Below are positions 55,701 to 64,000 of a DNA stretch of 64,000 nt, piece after piece; within the stretch, counting starts at the first letter, position 1; each line of letters begins with the position of its first letter. The position numbers and the translations under genes are program-made. The notes under the pieces were generated by a model. The model saw only the letters and a program-made list of their open reading frames with translations, was not told the origin of the DNA and ran no database searches. This DNA is from Actinospineispora acaciae DSM 45401. GTDB lineage: Bacteria; Actinomycetota; Actinomycetes; Mycobacteriales; Pseudonocardiaceae. Location of the stretch: the NCBI RefSeq assembly GCF_000620785.1, contig NZ_JIAI01000005.1, positions 248,001 to 312,000 of the forward strand, read 5' to 3'.

Positions 55701-56907
55701 GCCGAAGATCGAGCACTTCCTCGAGGATGCGGTGGACGCGGAGGACGCCGAGCGGGCCTGGCGCCGCGAGCGCTCACTGGCCGCGGCCACCCGCCGGCGG
55801 CTGGTGCTCGACGTGCTCACCGGGCTGCTGCCGTTCGACGTGGCCCGGCTGCCGCACACCCGGATCGTGCTGCTGCGCGCGGTGCGGGAGGTCGGCGGCG
55901 CGCCGGACCGCGACCCCGCCCAGGTGATCGAGGTGCTGCGCCGGCACGCCCGCGAGGGCGAGGAGCACGCCGGCGTGGTGGCCGACTTCCTGGCCGAGCG
56001 CCGCGAGCTGCCGCAGGCGGCGCTGCTGTTCCCGGACGAGACCCGCGAGGACCCGTGGCACGCCGACCGCGAGTACCGGCTGACCGTGCTGACCATGCAG
56101 GGCATGACGCTGCCGCGCCCCGGTTCGCCGCGTGAGGAGTGGACCGACGGCGAGTCGCTGGCGGTGGAGCTGCTCAACCTGGCGTCCTGGCTGACCCAGC
56201 GCACGATCTACGACGCCAACCGCAACCTGCGCAAGGGCGTCGCGCTGGACGAGTCGCACTTCCTGTCGCAGGTGCCCACCGGCAAGGTGCTCATCGACCG
56301 GCTGGCCCGCGACTCCCGGAAGTTCAACGTGCGCGCGCTGTTCGCCTCCCAGCTGGCCGGCGACCTGCTGCGGGTGTCCGGGTTCGCCTCGCTGGTCAAC
56401 GCCGTGTTCGTCGGCCGCACCGACGACGACCAGGCGCAGGCCGAGGCGCTGCGGCTGCTGCGGGTGCCCACCGGGGTCGGCTACGAGCAGATGCTCGGCA
56501 CGCTCTCGCCCCGCCCGCGCCACGACGACCGCCCGGACGACACCCCGCGCCAGTTCGTCTTCGCCGACGGGCACGGCGGCGTGGAGAAGATCCGCATCGA
56601 CATGGAGGCGCCGCACCTGGCCCACCTGGCCGAGGCGCTGGACACCAACCCGGACGCCTCCCGGCTGGTCGGCACCGTCCCGAACCCGGTCGCCGGGCGG
56701 GGGCGCGGGCCGTCGGCCGTCGAGGGCGGGGCGCGCGCCGCGGTCACCGGCCCGGCCCCGGACCTGGCCAACGGCACGGCCCGCTCGCTGGCCGTCGCCC
56801 CGGTGGCCGGCGCGAACGGCAAGGGCAGGCGGGACTCGCTGGACGACGAGGAGATCGACCTGCTCGACGACCTCGACGAGCTGGACCCGAGCGAGCGTGC
56901 CCGGTGA
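52750..56907 (+). CDS. VirB4/TraC-like T4SS ATPase interrupted by an in-frame intein
   Basis: 1385 codons; about 990 residues after splicing. Basic disordered N-terminus (~60), then the VirB4 N-domain (WSFRSDSQRELLIHQIAAQ, LHLRVTTRPYPVHMWAEAF), and the P-loop ATPase. Walker A is split: IVGGLGSGK before the intein, SFLTGLIVYKT after it, giving GGLGSGKS on splicing. Walker B is KGVALDESHFLSQVP. The C-terminal part has RKFNVRALFASQLAGDLLR and GYEQMLGTLSPRPR, and an acidic tail. It should energise assembly or transport of the membrane complex coded by the neighbours. Activity depends on splicing, because the intein cuts the nucleotide site. Start ATG 52750 overlaps the previous stop. Confidence 0.88.
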   Translation: MFGNKQPARRPARVAKAQKPRTPAKSAAKAPARQQPARPPAPSKGQKGKVARSRAGESAVPNYVPSINLRSVDGHLTRTGSQVMAWYRLAPQAWSFRSDSQRELLIHQIAAQLGELQGRWLHLRVTTRPYPVHMWAEAFDHNALGRPPDVAGALGWDGFLEGEQRHLMGLSMSDKEVFLGVEVSGRGTLDRWVERAAPVLGKLVPGAVAAELAALRSEVRHIDELVAGTGLDAVPAHADDIAWLMHRSCALGLPAPRTLASVPGGRWETEDLAAFTDGVELHQEPYAPTVRVTGRLRSQTVTRHVAVLSVGLMDGLRIPEVDDPWMQRSDRLSFPVEWSARMYIRRPEDVTGELQRQMGKVRSQIRHYTHDHDLDPPMSLARQADRVLEIEDELSSGLTQTNTRLFGWWRIAVAGRDEAEAVSRAQQVLEIYRPKVAIEHPEAQYRYAREFIPGEPLASTAYRRRGSVTWAAAAVPAATAAVGDRRGIMLGETCTATRRPVAWDPWMAQEVRRASGLTAIVGGLGSGKALALDTPLPTPTGWTTMGEVEVGDELLDRDGRPTRVVAATEVMHGRPCYDVVFSDGSVIRADAQHEWLTRTRKDWKAADRLDKRLDRLVAAGSRPERSVAPGLCHCGCGSQTNRTVHARSAHGMAAGDHFKYLKGHSRRGETSVVLSGRPTVHTTEEIAASIISGRQNNHAVPVARAFDLPVADLAVDPYVLGAWLGDGTSCRAEITAYDPEIIAEIERTGQECRPHLAPHHYGLPGGLQQRLRDIGVLDNKHIPRQYLRASHAQRRALLAGLLDTDGYCTKTGTVEFSVTSERLARETRELILSLGYQARMRTTPCNGRSPETSTAYTVAFTTSDPVFRLPRKAARINSKIRSTNGYRYIVDVVPVESVPVRCVQVDNDEHLYLAGETCIPTHNSFLTGLIVYKTLRAGAQWTVLDPSGPLAELTRLPELAPFSRHINLLRADPGILNPYRVVAEPKIEHFLEDAVDAEDAERAWRRERSLAAATRRRLVLDVLTGLLPFDVARLPHTRIVLLRAVREVGGAPDRDPAQVIEVLRRHAREGEEHAGVVADFLAERRELPQAALLFPDETREDPWHADREYRLTVLTMQGMTLPRPGSPREEWTDGESLAVELLNLASWLTQRTIYDANRNLRKGVALDESHFLSQVPTGKVLIDRLARDSRKFNVRALFASQLAGDLLRVSGFASLVNAVFVGRTDDDQAQAEALRLLRVPTGVGYEQMLGTLSPRPRHDDRPDDTPRQFVFADGHGGVEKIRIDMEAPHLAHLAEALDTNPDASRLVGTVPNPVAGRGRGPSAVEGGARAAVTGPAPDLANGTARSLAVAPVAGANGKGRRDSLDDEEIDLLDDLDELDPSERAR
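54334..55518 (+). mobile_element. Intein (395 aa) with LAGLIDADG homing endonuclease, class 3 features, in the VirB4 P-loop
   Basis: Begins ALALDTPLPTPTGWTTMGEV directly after GSGK and ends GETCIPTHN before Ser+1. Residue 1 is Ala, not Cys or Ser. The class 3 triad can be seen: Trp in AQHEWLT (block B), Cys in VPVRCVQVD (block F) and Thr in IPTHN (block G), with the terminal His-Asn. Two dodecapeptide endonuclease motifs are intact (YVLGAWLGDG and RALLAGLLDTDG), so homing may still work. Between blocks B and the endonuclease is a CHCGCGSQT...YLKGH segment that looks like a zinc-binding DNA-contact module. Codon use is visibly more AT-tolerant than the host gene. Confidence 0.9.
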
Positions 56908-58903
56908 GTTCTCGCCTCACTCGCCGGCGGGGCTCGAACGGCGCTCTACACGGGGTTGCTTCGACCTCGGTGCGGGTCGCGCCGTGATCGCCGTCCTGCT
57001 CGTGGTCGGGCTGGCGCTGGTCGTCGGCCTGCGCCGAAACCGGAACGCGCGCCGCCGCCAAGGCGGGCACCGGCGCAAGGCCGCCAGGGTCGCCGTGATC
57101 GCCGGCCTGATCGCGGTGTCCAGCCTGATCGGCGCGCCCGCGTACGCCGCCCCGTTCGACTGCAAGGAGGCGCCGGAGCCGGACCGCCCCGGCTCCGGGC
57201 TGGTCGGCTCGCTGGACCCGGCGCCGCTCGGGCTCGGGACGCCGAACAGCGTCTACGCCGAGGTGGGGTACGCCGGCCAGGTCTGGCACACCTACGACCT
57301 GGGCTGCGGCGGCTCGGTCACCGACCCATCCGCGACCACCGACACCTGGCTGGGCAACCAGACGTTCAACCTGGCCAAGTTCGCCATCGGCGGGGTGAAC
57401 TGGGCGCACTACCTGCTGGCCAGGGGCGGCGACGTGCTCACCCCGCTGGACAACGTGATCGCGCGCGGCACCAAGGCCATGTACGACGGCGTGTTCAGCA
57501 CGTTCATCGGCCCGGCGCTGCTGCTGCTCGCGATGCTCCTGCTGCTGCTCGCGTTCCGGGGCGACCTGGCCAAGCAGGCGCAGCGGGTGGCGTTCGCCGG
57601 GCTGGCGCTGCTGATCGGCTCGGCCGCCTACCTGGCCCCGGTGAACTGGGCCAAGGCCGGCGACGGGCTGCTGCTCGACGGCGTGACCCAGATGCAGCAG
57701 GGCTTCCTGTCCGCGCTCGGCCAGGGCGACCAGAACACGCTGCCCACCGTGCTCACCGACCAGGTCATCTACAACAACTGGCTGCGTGGGGAGTTCGGCT
57801 CGCCGTCCGACGCCAAGGCCACCGAGCTGGGCCGCGACCTGCTGCGCGCGCAGGCGTTCACCAAGGTCGAGCTGGCCGAGGGCAAGACCCAGCAGGCCGA
57901 CGTGGACGCGAAGAAGAAGGCGTTCACCGACGTCGCCGCCAAGATGGGCGACCGTTACCCGAACTTCCAGGGCAAGTCCGGCAGCCGGATCGGCGTCGGG
58001 GTGCTCGCCGTCATCCAGGCGGTGTGCGTCGCGCTGTTCCAGCTGTTGTCCAAGGTCCTGGTGCTGGTCGCGATGTTGTTGTTGCGGCTGCTGGTGATGT
58101 GTCTGCCGGTGCTCGCGGTGCTCGGCGTGCTCCGCCCGGAGATACTGCCCACGGTGGCCAAGGTGGCCGCGTCCGCGCTGGTGAATACGCTGGTGGTGGG
58201 CGCGCTGGCCGGGCTGCACGCGCTGTTGGTGATCTCGTTGTTCCGGCCGGACAGCGGCGTCGACCTGTGGCTGGCGCTGCTGGTCACCGGGGTGACGACG
58301 GTGGTGCTGTGGGCGGTGGCGCGGCCGTTCCGGCGGCTGGTGACCATGGTGTCGGTGACCCGCGACCAGTTCGGCGGGATGGTGCCGGCGGCGGGCACCG
58401 GGCCGATGTCGCGGATGTGGCAGCGGCTGCGCGGCTCCGAGTCGGACGACCGCCAGCAGCGGTGGTGGAACGAGCGGCGCTCCGAGGCGTACCGGCCTAT
58501 GGAGCCGGGCGTCGACCGGCCGGAGTCGGTGCACGCCACCGCGACGGTGGTCCCCGAGCAGCGCTACGCGGGCGGCTGGCGGCCGTCGCGGCGCTCGTCG
58601 GACGAGGTCGGGTCGGGCGGAGGGTCCGGCGAGCTGGGCCCCACCCAGCGCCGCGCGCTGACCGGCGGGACCAGCGGCCTCGGCGCGGTCGGCGGGTTCG
58701 GCCCGTACGGCGCCGACCCCGGCGAGGTGGACGACCGGGTGATCTACCGCCGTCCGGACGCGCGCCCGGACACCATGCCGGACCGGCCGAGGGAGCCGGT
58801 CCAGCCGGAGTTGGTCGACGGCGTGCCGGTGTATCGGATCTACCGCCCGCGCCCGGTGCAGCCGATCTATCCGTACGGAGGGAACGGTCGTGCCGGGGAT
58901 TAG
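56897..58903 (+). CDS. VirB6/TrbL-like polytopic membrane protein
   Basis: 668 residues. An N-terminal helix and a second hydrophobic segment ending GAPAYAAPFDC (possible signal cleavage), an extracytoplasmic stretch with two Cys, then five or more helices (FIGPALLLLAMLLLLLAF, LSKVLVLVAMLLLRLLVM, AASALVNTLVVGALAGLHAL, WLALLVTGVTTVVLWAVA), and a ~170-residue disordered cytosolic tail rich in Arg, Gly and Pro. The middle resembles TrbL/VirB6 channel proteins. GTG 56897 overlaps the ATPase stop by 11 nt; a later start around 56985 is possible. Confidence 0.75.
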   Translation: MPGEFSPHSPAGLERRSTRGCFDLGAGRAVIAVLLVVGLALVVGLRRNRNARRRQGGHRRKAARVAVIAGLIAVSSLIGAPAYAAPFDCKEAPEPDRPGSGLVGSLDPAPLGLGTPNSVYAEVGYAGQVWHTYDLGCGGSVTDPSATTDTWLGNQTFNLAKFAIGGVNWAHYLLARGGDVLTPLDNVIARGTKAMYDGVFSTFIGPALLLLAMLLLLLAFRGDLAKQAQRVAFAGLALLIGSAAYLAPVNWAKAGDGLLLDGVTQMQQGFLSALGQGDQNTLPTVLTDQVIYNNWLRGEFGSPSDAKATELGRDLLRAQAFTKVELAEGKTQQADVDAKKKAFTDVAAKMGDRYPNFQGKSGSRIGVGVLAVIQAVCVALFQLLSKVLVLVAMLLLRLLVMCLPVLAVLGVLRPEILPTVAKVAASALVNTLVVGALAGLHALLVISLFRPDSGVDLWLALLVTGVTTVVLWAVARPFRRLVTMVSVTRDQFGGMVPAAGTGPMSRMWQRLRGSESDDRQQRWWNERRSEAYRPMEPGVDRPESVHATATVVPEQRYAGGWRPSRRSSDEVGSGGGSGELGPTQRRALTGGTSGLGAVGGFGPYGADPGEVDDRVIYRRPDARPDTMPDRPREPVQPELVDGVPVYRIYRPRPVQPIYPYGGNGRAGD

Positions 58904-59567
58904 GTCACCGAAGGGACGGGGAGCGGCGTACCGGGCGCTGTGGCAGTGGCCGCTGCGCTCGCCGGCCCGGCTGATCGGCTGCCTTGTCGTGCTGGCCGCG
59001 CTGGTCATCGGGGCGAACGCGGCGTTCGGCCTGCTGCCCGCGCGCACCGGCGGCACCGGCGTGTTCGGCTCGGACCCGAGCGGCTCGGTGACGCCCACCC
59101 CGCCGGCCGGCGCGCTGCCGAACGCCCAGCCGAGGAACGAGCCGACCCGGCTGCCGCCGGTGCCCGAGCTGACCCCGGAGACGCTGCCGCTGAGCAAGGC
59201 GCCGCCCGCCGCGCTGACGGTGGCCACCAGGTGGACCCAGGCCTGGGCCAAGCACCCGGCCGACGGCGCCACCGCGACCTGGGTGAACGGCCTGCGGCCG
59301 TACACCACCGACGAGTACCTCGCGGTGCTGTCCACCGTGGACACCGCGAATGTGCCGGCCACCAAGGTGACCGGTGCGGCCCGCGCGGTGCTGGTCTCGC
59401 CCCGCTCGGTGCGGGTGGAGGTGCCCACCGACGCGGTGAGGCTGGTGGTGCTGGTGGTCAACACCGGCACGGAGTGGAGGGTGGCCGGCTACGACAGGGC
59501 GCCCGACCCGGCGGCGGCGCCGAACCCGGACAACGCGGACGCCGGGCGGCCGGCCACCGGGAGATGA
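58890..59567 (+). CDS. VirB8/TcpC-like bitopic protein (NTF2-like domain)
   Basis: 225 residues: basic N-terminus, one membrane helix (LIGCLVVLAALVIGANAAFG, ~29-48), Pro-rich linker, then a domain of about 110 residues beginning ALTVATRWTQAWAKHP and running through RSVRVEVPTDAVRLVVLVV and TEWRVAGYDRAP, the helix-then-sheet order of NTF2-like VirB8/TcpC domains. Start GTG 58890 with GGAGGG 7 nt upstream, overlapping the VirB6-like gene by 14 nt; ATGA overlap with the following hydrolase. Confidence 0.75.
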   Translation: MPGIRSPKGRGAAYRALWQWPLRSPARLIGCLVVLAALVIGANAAFGLLPARTGGTGVFGSDPSGSVTPTPPAGALPNAQPRNEPTRLPPVPELTPETLPLSKAPPAALTVATRWTQAWAKHPADGATATWVNGLRPYTTDEYLAVLSTVDTANVPATKVTGAARAVLVSPRSVRVEVPTDAVRLVVLVVNTGTEWRVAGYDRAPDPAAAPNPDNADAGRPATGR

Positions 59568-60586
59568 GCGCCCCGCTGCGCGGCTTCCGGATGATGCGGC
59601 TGCTGCTGCCGGTGGTCGCGATCGGGATGGCGCTGCTGCTGTTCCTCGGCGTCGGGCTGATCATCGGGATGATTGGGTTCGGCGGCAAACGGGGGTTCAG
59701 CGGGCCCTGCGACGCCAGCCTGGGGCCGTTGTCCAGCGCGGCGGCATCACGCGGGGTGAGCGACCCGACCCGGCTCTCCGACGAGCAGAAGCAGAACGCG
59801 GCGCTGATCATCTCGGTGGCCAAGGGCATGGGCCTGCCGCCGAGGGCGTGGCTGGTGGGGCTGGCCACCGCCATGCAGGAGTCCGCGCTGCGCAACGTGA
59901 ACTACGGCGACCGGGACTCGCTCGGGCTGTTCCAGCAGCGGCCGTCCCAGGGCTGGGGCAGCCCGTCCCAGGTGACCGACCCGGTCTACTCCACCACCAC
60001 GTTCTTCGAGCGGCTGGTCAAGGTGCCCGGCTGGGAGCGGATGCCGGTGACCATGGCCGCCCAGACCGTGCAGCGCTCGGCGTTCCCGATGGCGTATGCC
60101 CGGTGGGAGGGGCTGGCGGCCGCGCTCATCGGCGCGCTCTCCGACGTCGTCGACCCCACCGGCTGCGGGCTTGGCGCGGTAGACCTGCCGGACAAGGTGG
60201 TGCGAGCGGCGGTCGGGTTCGCGCTCGGCGAGCAGGGCAAGCCGTACGTGTGGGGCGGCACCGGCCCGAACACCTGGGACTGCTCCGGGCTGACCATGCG
60301 CGCCTACCAGGCGGCCGGCATCTTCCTGCCCCGGGTGGCGTCGGACCAGTACCGGGCCGGCGGGCACCTGCCGGTGGAGCAGGCGCAGCCCGGCGACCTG
60401 CTGTTCCTGGCCACCGACAGGCGCGACCCGGCGACCATCCACCACGTGATGATCTACCTCGGTGAGGGCATGATGGTCGAGGCGCCGTACACCGGAAAGC
60501 CGGTGTGGACCAAGCCGGTGAACTGGAACGATCCCGAGCTGGTCCCGCTGGCCACCCGCCCCGGTACGGCCCCTAATCCCGCGTAA
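59564..60586 (+). CDS. Bifunctional-looking wall hydrolase: lytic-transglycosylase-like plus NlpC/P60 domain (VirB1-like)
   Basis: 340 residues. N-terminal membrane helix (LLLPVVAIGMALLLFLGVGLI), then an SLT-like region (LATAMQESALRNVNYGDRDS with catalytic-type Glu, LGLFQQRPSQGWG), and a C-terminal NlpC/P60 domain with Cys in TWDCSGLTMRAYQAAG, His in TIHHVMIYLGEGMMVEAP. It should open peptidoglycan locally so that a transenvelope complex can be built, the role of VirB1/TcpG/Orf14 proteins. Coupled by ATGA to the VirB8-like gene. Confidence 0.87.
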   Translation: MSAPLRGFRMMRLLLPVVAIGMALLLFLGVGLIIGMIGFGGKRGFSGPCDASLGPLSSAAASRGVSDPTRLSDEQKQNAALIISVAKGMGLPPRAWLVGLATAMQESALRNVNYGDRDSLGLFQQRPSQGWGSPSQVTDPVYSTTTFFERLVKVPGWERMPVTMAAQTVQRSAFPMAYARWEGLAAALIGALSDVVDPTGCGLGAVDLPDKVVRAAVGFALGEQGKPYVWGGTGPNTWDCSGLTMRAYQAAGIFLPRVASDQYRAGGHLPVEQAQPGDLLFLATDRRDPATIHHVMIYLGEGMMVEAPYTGKPVWTKPVNWNDPELVPLATRPGTAPNPA

Positions 60587-60601
60587 CGTGACGGAGCGTC
60601 C

Positions 60602-61102
60602 ATGAAGCGTGAACAACCCCCGCTGTTCACCGAACCGGACGGCGCCGCGTCCACCACCCCGCTGCGCGACTACGCGGACCAGCCCTGCCCGGGGGCGTCC
60701 GAGGACTACCTGGTGGTGCCGCGCTCGCTGGCCCAGTCGATGCCGCTGCGCTGGCAGCAGGTGTTCACCGACCTGCTGGCGGACCTGCACGACGCCTACC
60801 GCGAGTTGGACTGGCCGGAGTACCGGGTGGTGCCGCTGCGCCGCGAGCTGCTCACCGACCTTGACGAGCAGCAGCTCGCCTCCGCCGGCTACGTGGCCGA
60901 CCTGGACGCCGACGGCGAGCTGGTCTTCCGTGACGCCACCGAACGCCCGGTGCCCGACCCGCACACCCGCCGCGTGCTGGCGCCGGTCGTGGACCCGATC
61001 CCACCGCCGTCCGCCGGCCGGGTCGAACCCCGCCCCGCCGACGACCGCGCCGGCGGCCCGGGGACGAACCCGCCCGATCAGCACGACGAAGGACAGTGGT
61101 GA
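60602..61102 (+). CDS. Hypothetical protein at the end of the T4SS-like operon
   Basis: 166 residues, soluble and acidic. SEDYLVVPRSLAQSMPLRWQ is a recognisable segment shared, as far as I recall, with proteins encoded next to these actinobacterial T4SS-like loci; LADLHDAYRELDWPEYRVVP follows, then a low-complexity Pro-rich tail. GGAG lies 7 nt before ATG 60602, and the gene is only 15 nt after the hydrolase. Function unknown. Confidence 0.65.
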   Translation: MKREQPPLFTEPDGAASTTPLRDYADQPCPGASEDYLVVPRSLAQSMPLRWQQVFTDLLADLHDAYRELDWPEYRVVPLRRELLTDLDEQQLASAGYVADLDADGELVFRDATERPVPDPHTRRVLAPVVDPIPPPSAGRVEPRPADDRAGGPGTNPPDQHDEGQW

Positions 61103-61112
61103 GACAAATGTG

Positions 61113-61118
61113 TACTAT
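61113..61118 (+). promoter_or_regulatory. Putative -10 element (TACTAT) of the VapBC-type operon
   Basis: TACTAT ends 6 nt before ATG 61125 and is embedded in TGTGTAC-TATGTGTGTA, a near-repeat that could be the autoregulatory operator. Confidence 0.5.
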
Positions 61119-61124
61119 GTGTGT

Positions 61125-61367
61125 ATGGCTCGGTTGAACGTGTACGTCCCCGACGATCTGGCGCGGCGGGCCCGCGCGGCCGGCTTGAACGTCTCCGCCC
61201 TCACCCAGGCGGCGATCACCGCCGAGCTGCGCCGCGACGCCAGCGCCACCGACCACTGGCTGGCGGCGCTGCCGGCCCACGGCGGGCGGGCGTCCCACGA
61301 GGACGCGATGGCGGCGCTGGACGCGGCCAGGATCGAGTTCGAAGGCGCGCATGTCGAGCGATCCTGA
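61125..61367 (+). CDS. Ribbon-helix-helix antitoxin (VapB/CcdA-like)
   Basis: 80 residues. ARLNVYVPDDLARRARAAG then LNVSALTQAAITAELRRD is the ribbon-helix-helix DNA-binding fold; the C-terminal half (HEDAMAALDAARIEFEGA) should be the toxin-neutralising tail. Overlaps the PIN toxin gene by 17 nt. Probably leaderless from TACTAT and autoregulated. RHH fold secure; partner inferred from the overlap. Confidence 0.85.
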   Translation: MARLNVYVPDDLARRARAAGLNVSALTQAAITAELRRDASATDHWLAALPAHGGRASHEDAMAALDAARIEFEGAHVERS

Positions 61368-61752
61368 CGTAGTCGTGGTGGACGCCTCGGTGCTGGTGGA
61401 CCTGCTGGCCCGCACGCCGAAGGCGCCCGCCGCCCTCCGTCGCCTGCGCGGGACCGTGCTCCATACCCCGGCGCACCTGGACGCCGAGGTGCTCTCCGCC
61501 TTGGGTCGCCTGCACCGCGCGGGCGCCCTGTCCGCCCCCGACGTGAGCACCGGGGTGTCCCGCCTGGTCGACCTGCCCATCACTCGGCACGGGCTGGTCG
61601 ACCTGCTCGGGGGCGCATGGAAGCGCAGGGACCAGCTCCGGTTGGCCGACGCCCTGTACGTGGAACTGGCCGCCCAGCTGAACGTCCCGCTGCTCACCAC
61701 CGACCTTCGCCTCGCGCGGACCTGCCCTGACGTGGAAGGCATCACCGACTGA
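61351..61752 (+). CDS. PIN-domain toxin (VapC-like ribonuclease)
   Basis: 133 residues. The four acidic PIN residues are in place: Asp in VVVDASVLVDLL, Glu in LDAEVLSALGRL, Asp in LADALYVELA and Asp in LLTTDLRLAR. Predicted Mg2+-dependent RNase, held inactive by the upstream antitoxin. Start ATG 61351 lies inside the antitoxin gene. The pair separates the T4SS-like operon from dnaK. Confidence 0.9.
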   Translation: MSSDPDVVVVDASVLVDLLARTPKAPAALRRLRGTVLHTPAHLDAEVLSALGRLHRAGALSAPDVSTGVSRLVDLPITRHGLVDLLGGAWKRRDQLRLADALYVELAAQLNVPLLTTDLRLARTCPDVEGITD

Positions 61753-61802
61753 CCGCCGCCGGGAACAACCGGGCACGGCGCGCCGTTGGGCAGAAGGACA
61801 AG

Positions 61803-61823
61803 GTTGAGTGAAGTAGGCTCAAG
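61803..61823. promoter_or_regulatory. HAIR box 1 (HspR operator) upstream of dnaK
   Basis: GTTGAGT-N7-GCTCAAG against the HAIR consensus CTTGAGT-N7-ACTCAAG; two end positions differ. HspR with DnaK as corepressor is the expected regulator. Confidence 0.8.
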
Positions 61824-61848
61824 GGGCGGGTCGACGAGCTCGCCCAGA

Positions 61849-61869
61849 CTTGAGCGCCAGCAGCTCAAG
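61849..61869. promoter_or_regulatory. HAIR box 2 (HspR operator) upstream of dnaK
   Basis: CTTGAGC-N7-GCTCAAG, a perfect dyad, 46 bp downstream of box 1 and 33 nt before the dnaK start. Confidence 0.85.
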
Positions 61870-61901
61870 CATGGCAGTAACAGGCATGGAGGACAACCAC
61901 T

Positions 61902-63775
<1,874 letters not shown>

Positions 63776-63779
<4 letters not shown>

Positions 63780-64000
63780 CCGACGCCAATTCTGTCGATC
63801 ACGAGGCCGGTGGTCCCGGTCCGGAGCCGGAGCGGGTAGTCGTGCGTGACCGGCGACGAATCGACCCGCTGACCGGCGAGGTCCGCAAGCCGGAGTCCGC
63901 GCCCGCGGACTCCGGCCCGGGCGGGCCACCGGGGGCCGCGCCCGTGGAGCCGCCGGCCGGGGCCGACCCGGCGGCGGAGACGAAGCTGGCCGAGCTCGCC
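63776..64000 (+). CDS. grpE: GrpE nucleotide-exchange factor, 5' part only
   Basis: 75 codons to the window edge, frame open. The visible part is the disordered acidic N-terminus, with VVVRDRRRIDPLTGEVRKPE typical of actinobacterial GrpE, and the start of the coiled coil (AAETKLAELA). GTG 63776 overlaps the dnaK stop by 4 nt. Identity rests on this N-terminal motif and the dnaK-grpE order. Confidence 0.9.

Overview
The window is high-GC actinobacterial chromosome. It carries the arabinogalactan cell-wall gene set (glf, glfT1, glfT2, ubiA, dprE1, dprE2, wzm/wzt), a proteasome activator (Bpa), a mycofactocin-type SDR, HspR/HAIR sites before dnaK and a mycobacterial-type LexA box. There are no mycolate, Fbp or Emb genes. 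This fits Pseudonocardiales (wall chemotype IV) better than Mycobacterium; genus is not decided. Many genes start 6-9 nt after a TANNNT hexamer, so leaderless transcription seems common. No insertion sequence, CRISPR array, rRNA or replication origin was seen.

Layout. 1-6.5 kb: the end of a type I restriction specificity protein, serS, a HhH-GPD-like protein, an acetolactate-synthase-like ThDP enzyme, a divergent imine-reductase/HxlR pair and a HAD phosphatase. 6.6-22.6 kb: wall-polymer genes, namely PAP2 phosphatase, ubiA, a methyltransferase, a flippase, two GT2s, a DUF6541-like membrane protein, glf, glfT2, an acyltransferase, a nitroreductase, dprE2, dprE1 and gtrA. 22.8-29.0 kb: a minus-strand operon-like set (processive GT2 synthase, two beta-helix proteins, UDP-glucose dehydrogenase) that looks like an uncharacterised synthase-dependent uronic-acid exopolysaccharide system. 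29.3-34.9 kb: glfT1, wzt, wzm, bpa, an aminotransferase-fold protein without the PLP lysine, and a quinone oxidoreductase, syntenic with M. tuberculosis Rv3777-Rv3783.

35-46 kb: accessory metabolism, including GNATs (one internally shortened), a CehA/McbA metallohydrolase, a HIT protein, an APC permease with a glutamine-synthetase-like enzyme and amidohydrolase (a split FluG-like pair), an SDR, a flavin-fold protein, and a PP2C plus HTH-sensor pair. 46.5-51.6 kb: tRNA-Gly(CCC), dcd, a LexA-box gene of unknown function, a membrane protein, a cupin and a membrane Fe-S oxidoreductase. 52-61 kb: a chromosomal type IV secretion-like core (VirB2?/VirB3-PrgI/VirB4/VirB6/VirB8/VirB1-like) whose VirB4 ATPase is interrupted in its P-loop by an intein with class 3 features and a LAGLIDADG endonuclease. 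61.1-64 kb: a VapBC-type toxin-antitoxin pair, then dnaK and the start of grpE behind two HAIR boxes.

How the genes work together. UbiA, the PAP2 phosphatase, DprE1 and DprE2 make the decaprenyl-phosphoryl-arabinose donor. Glf makes UDP-galactofuranose, GlfT1 and GlfT2 build the galactan, and Wzm/Wzt export it. The remaining GTs, flippase, acyltransferase and DUF6541 protein probably decorate the wall. Ugd would supply UDP-glucuronate to the neighbouring synthase.

Three families of intergenic or intragenic repeats run through the region: 46-nt hairpins that supply stop codons, a GAGTCG tandem element, and a 17-bp intragenic palindrome.
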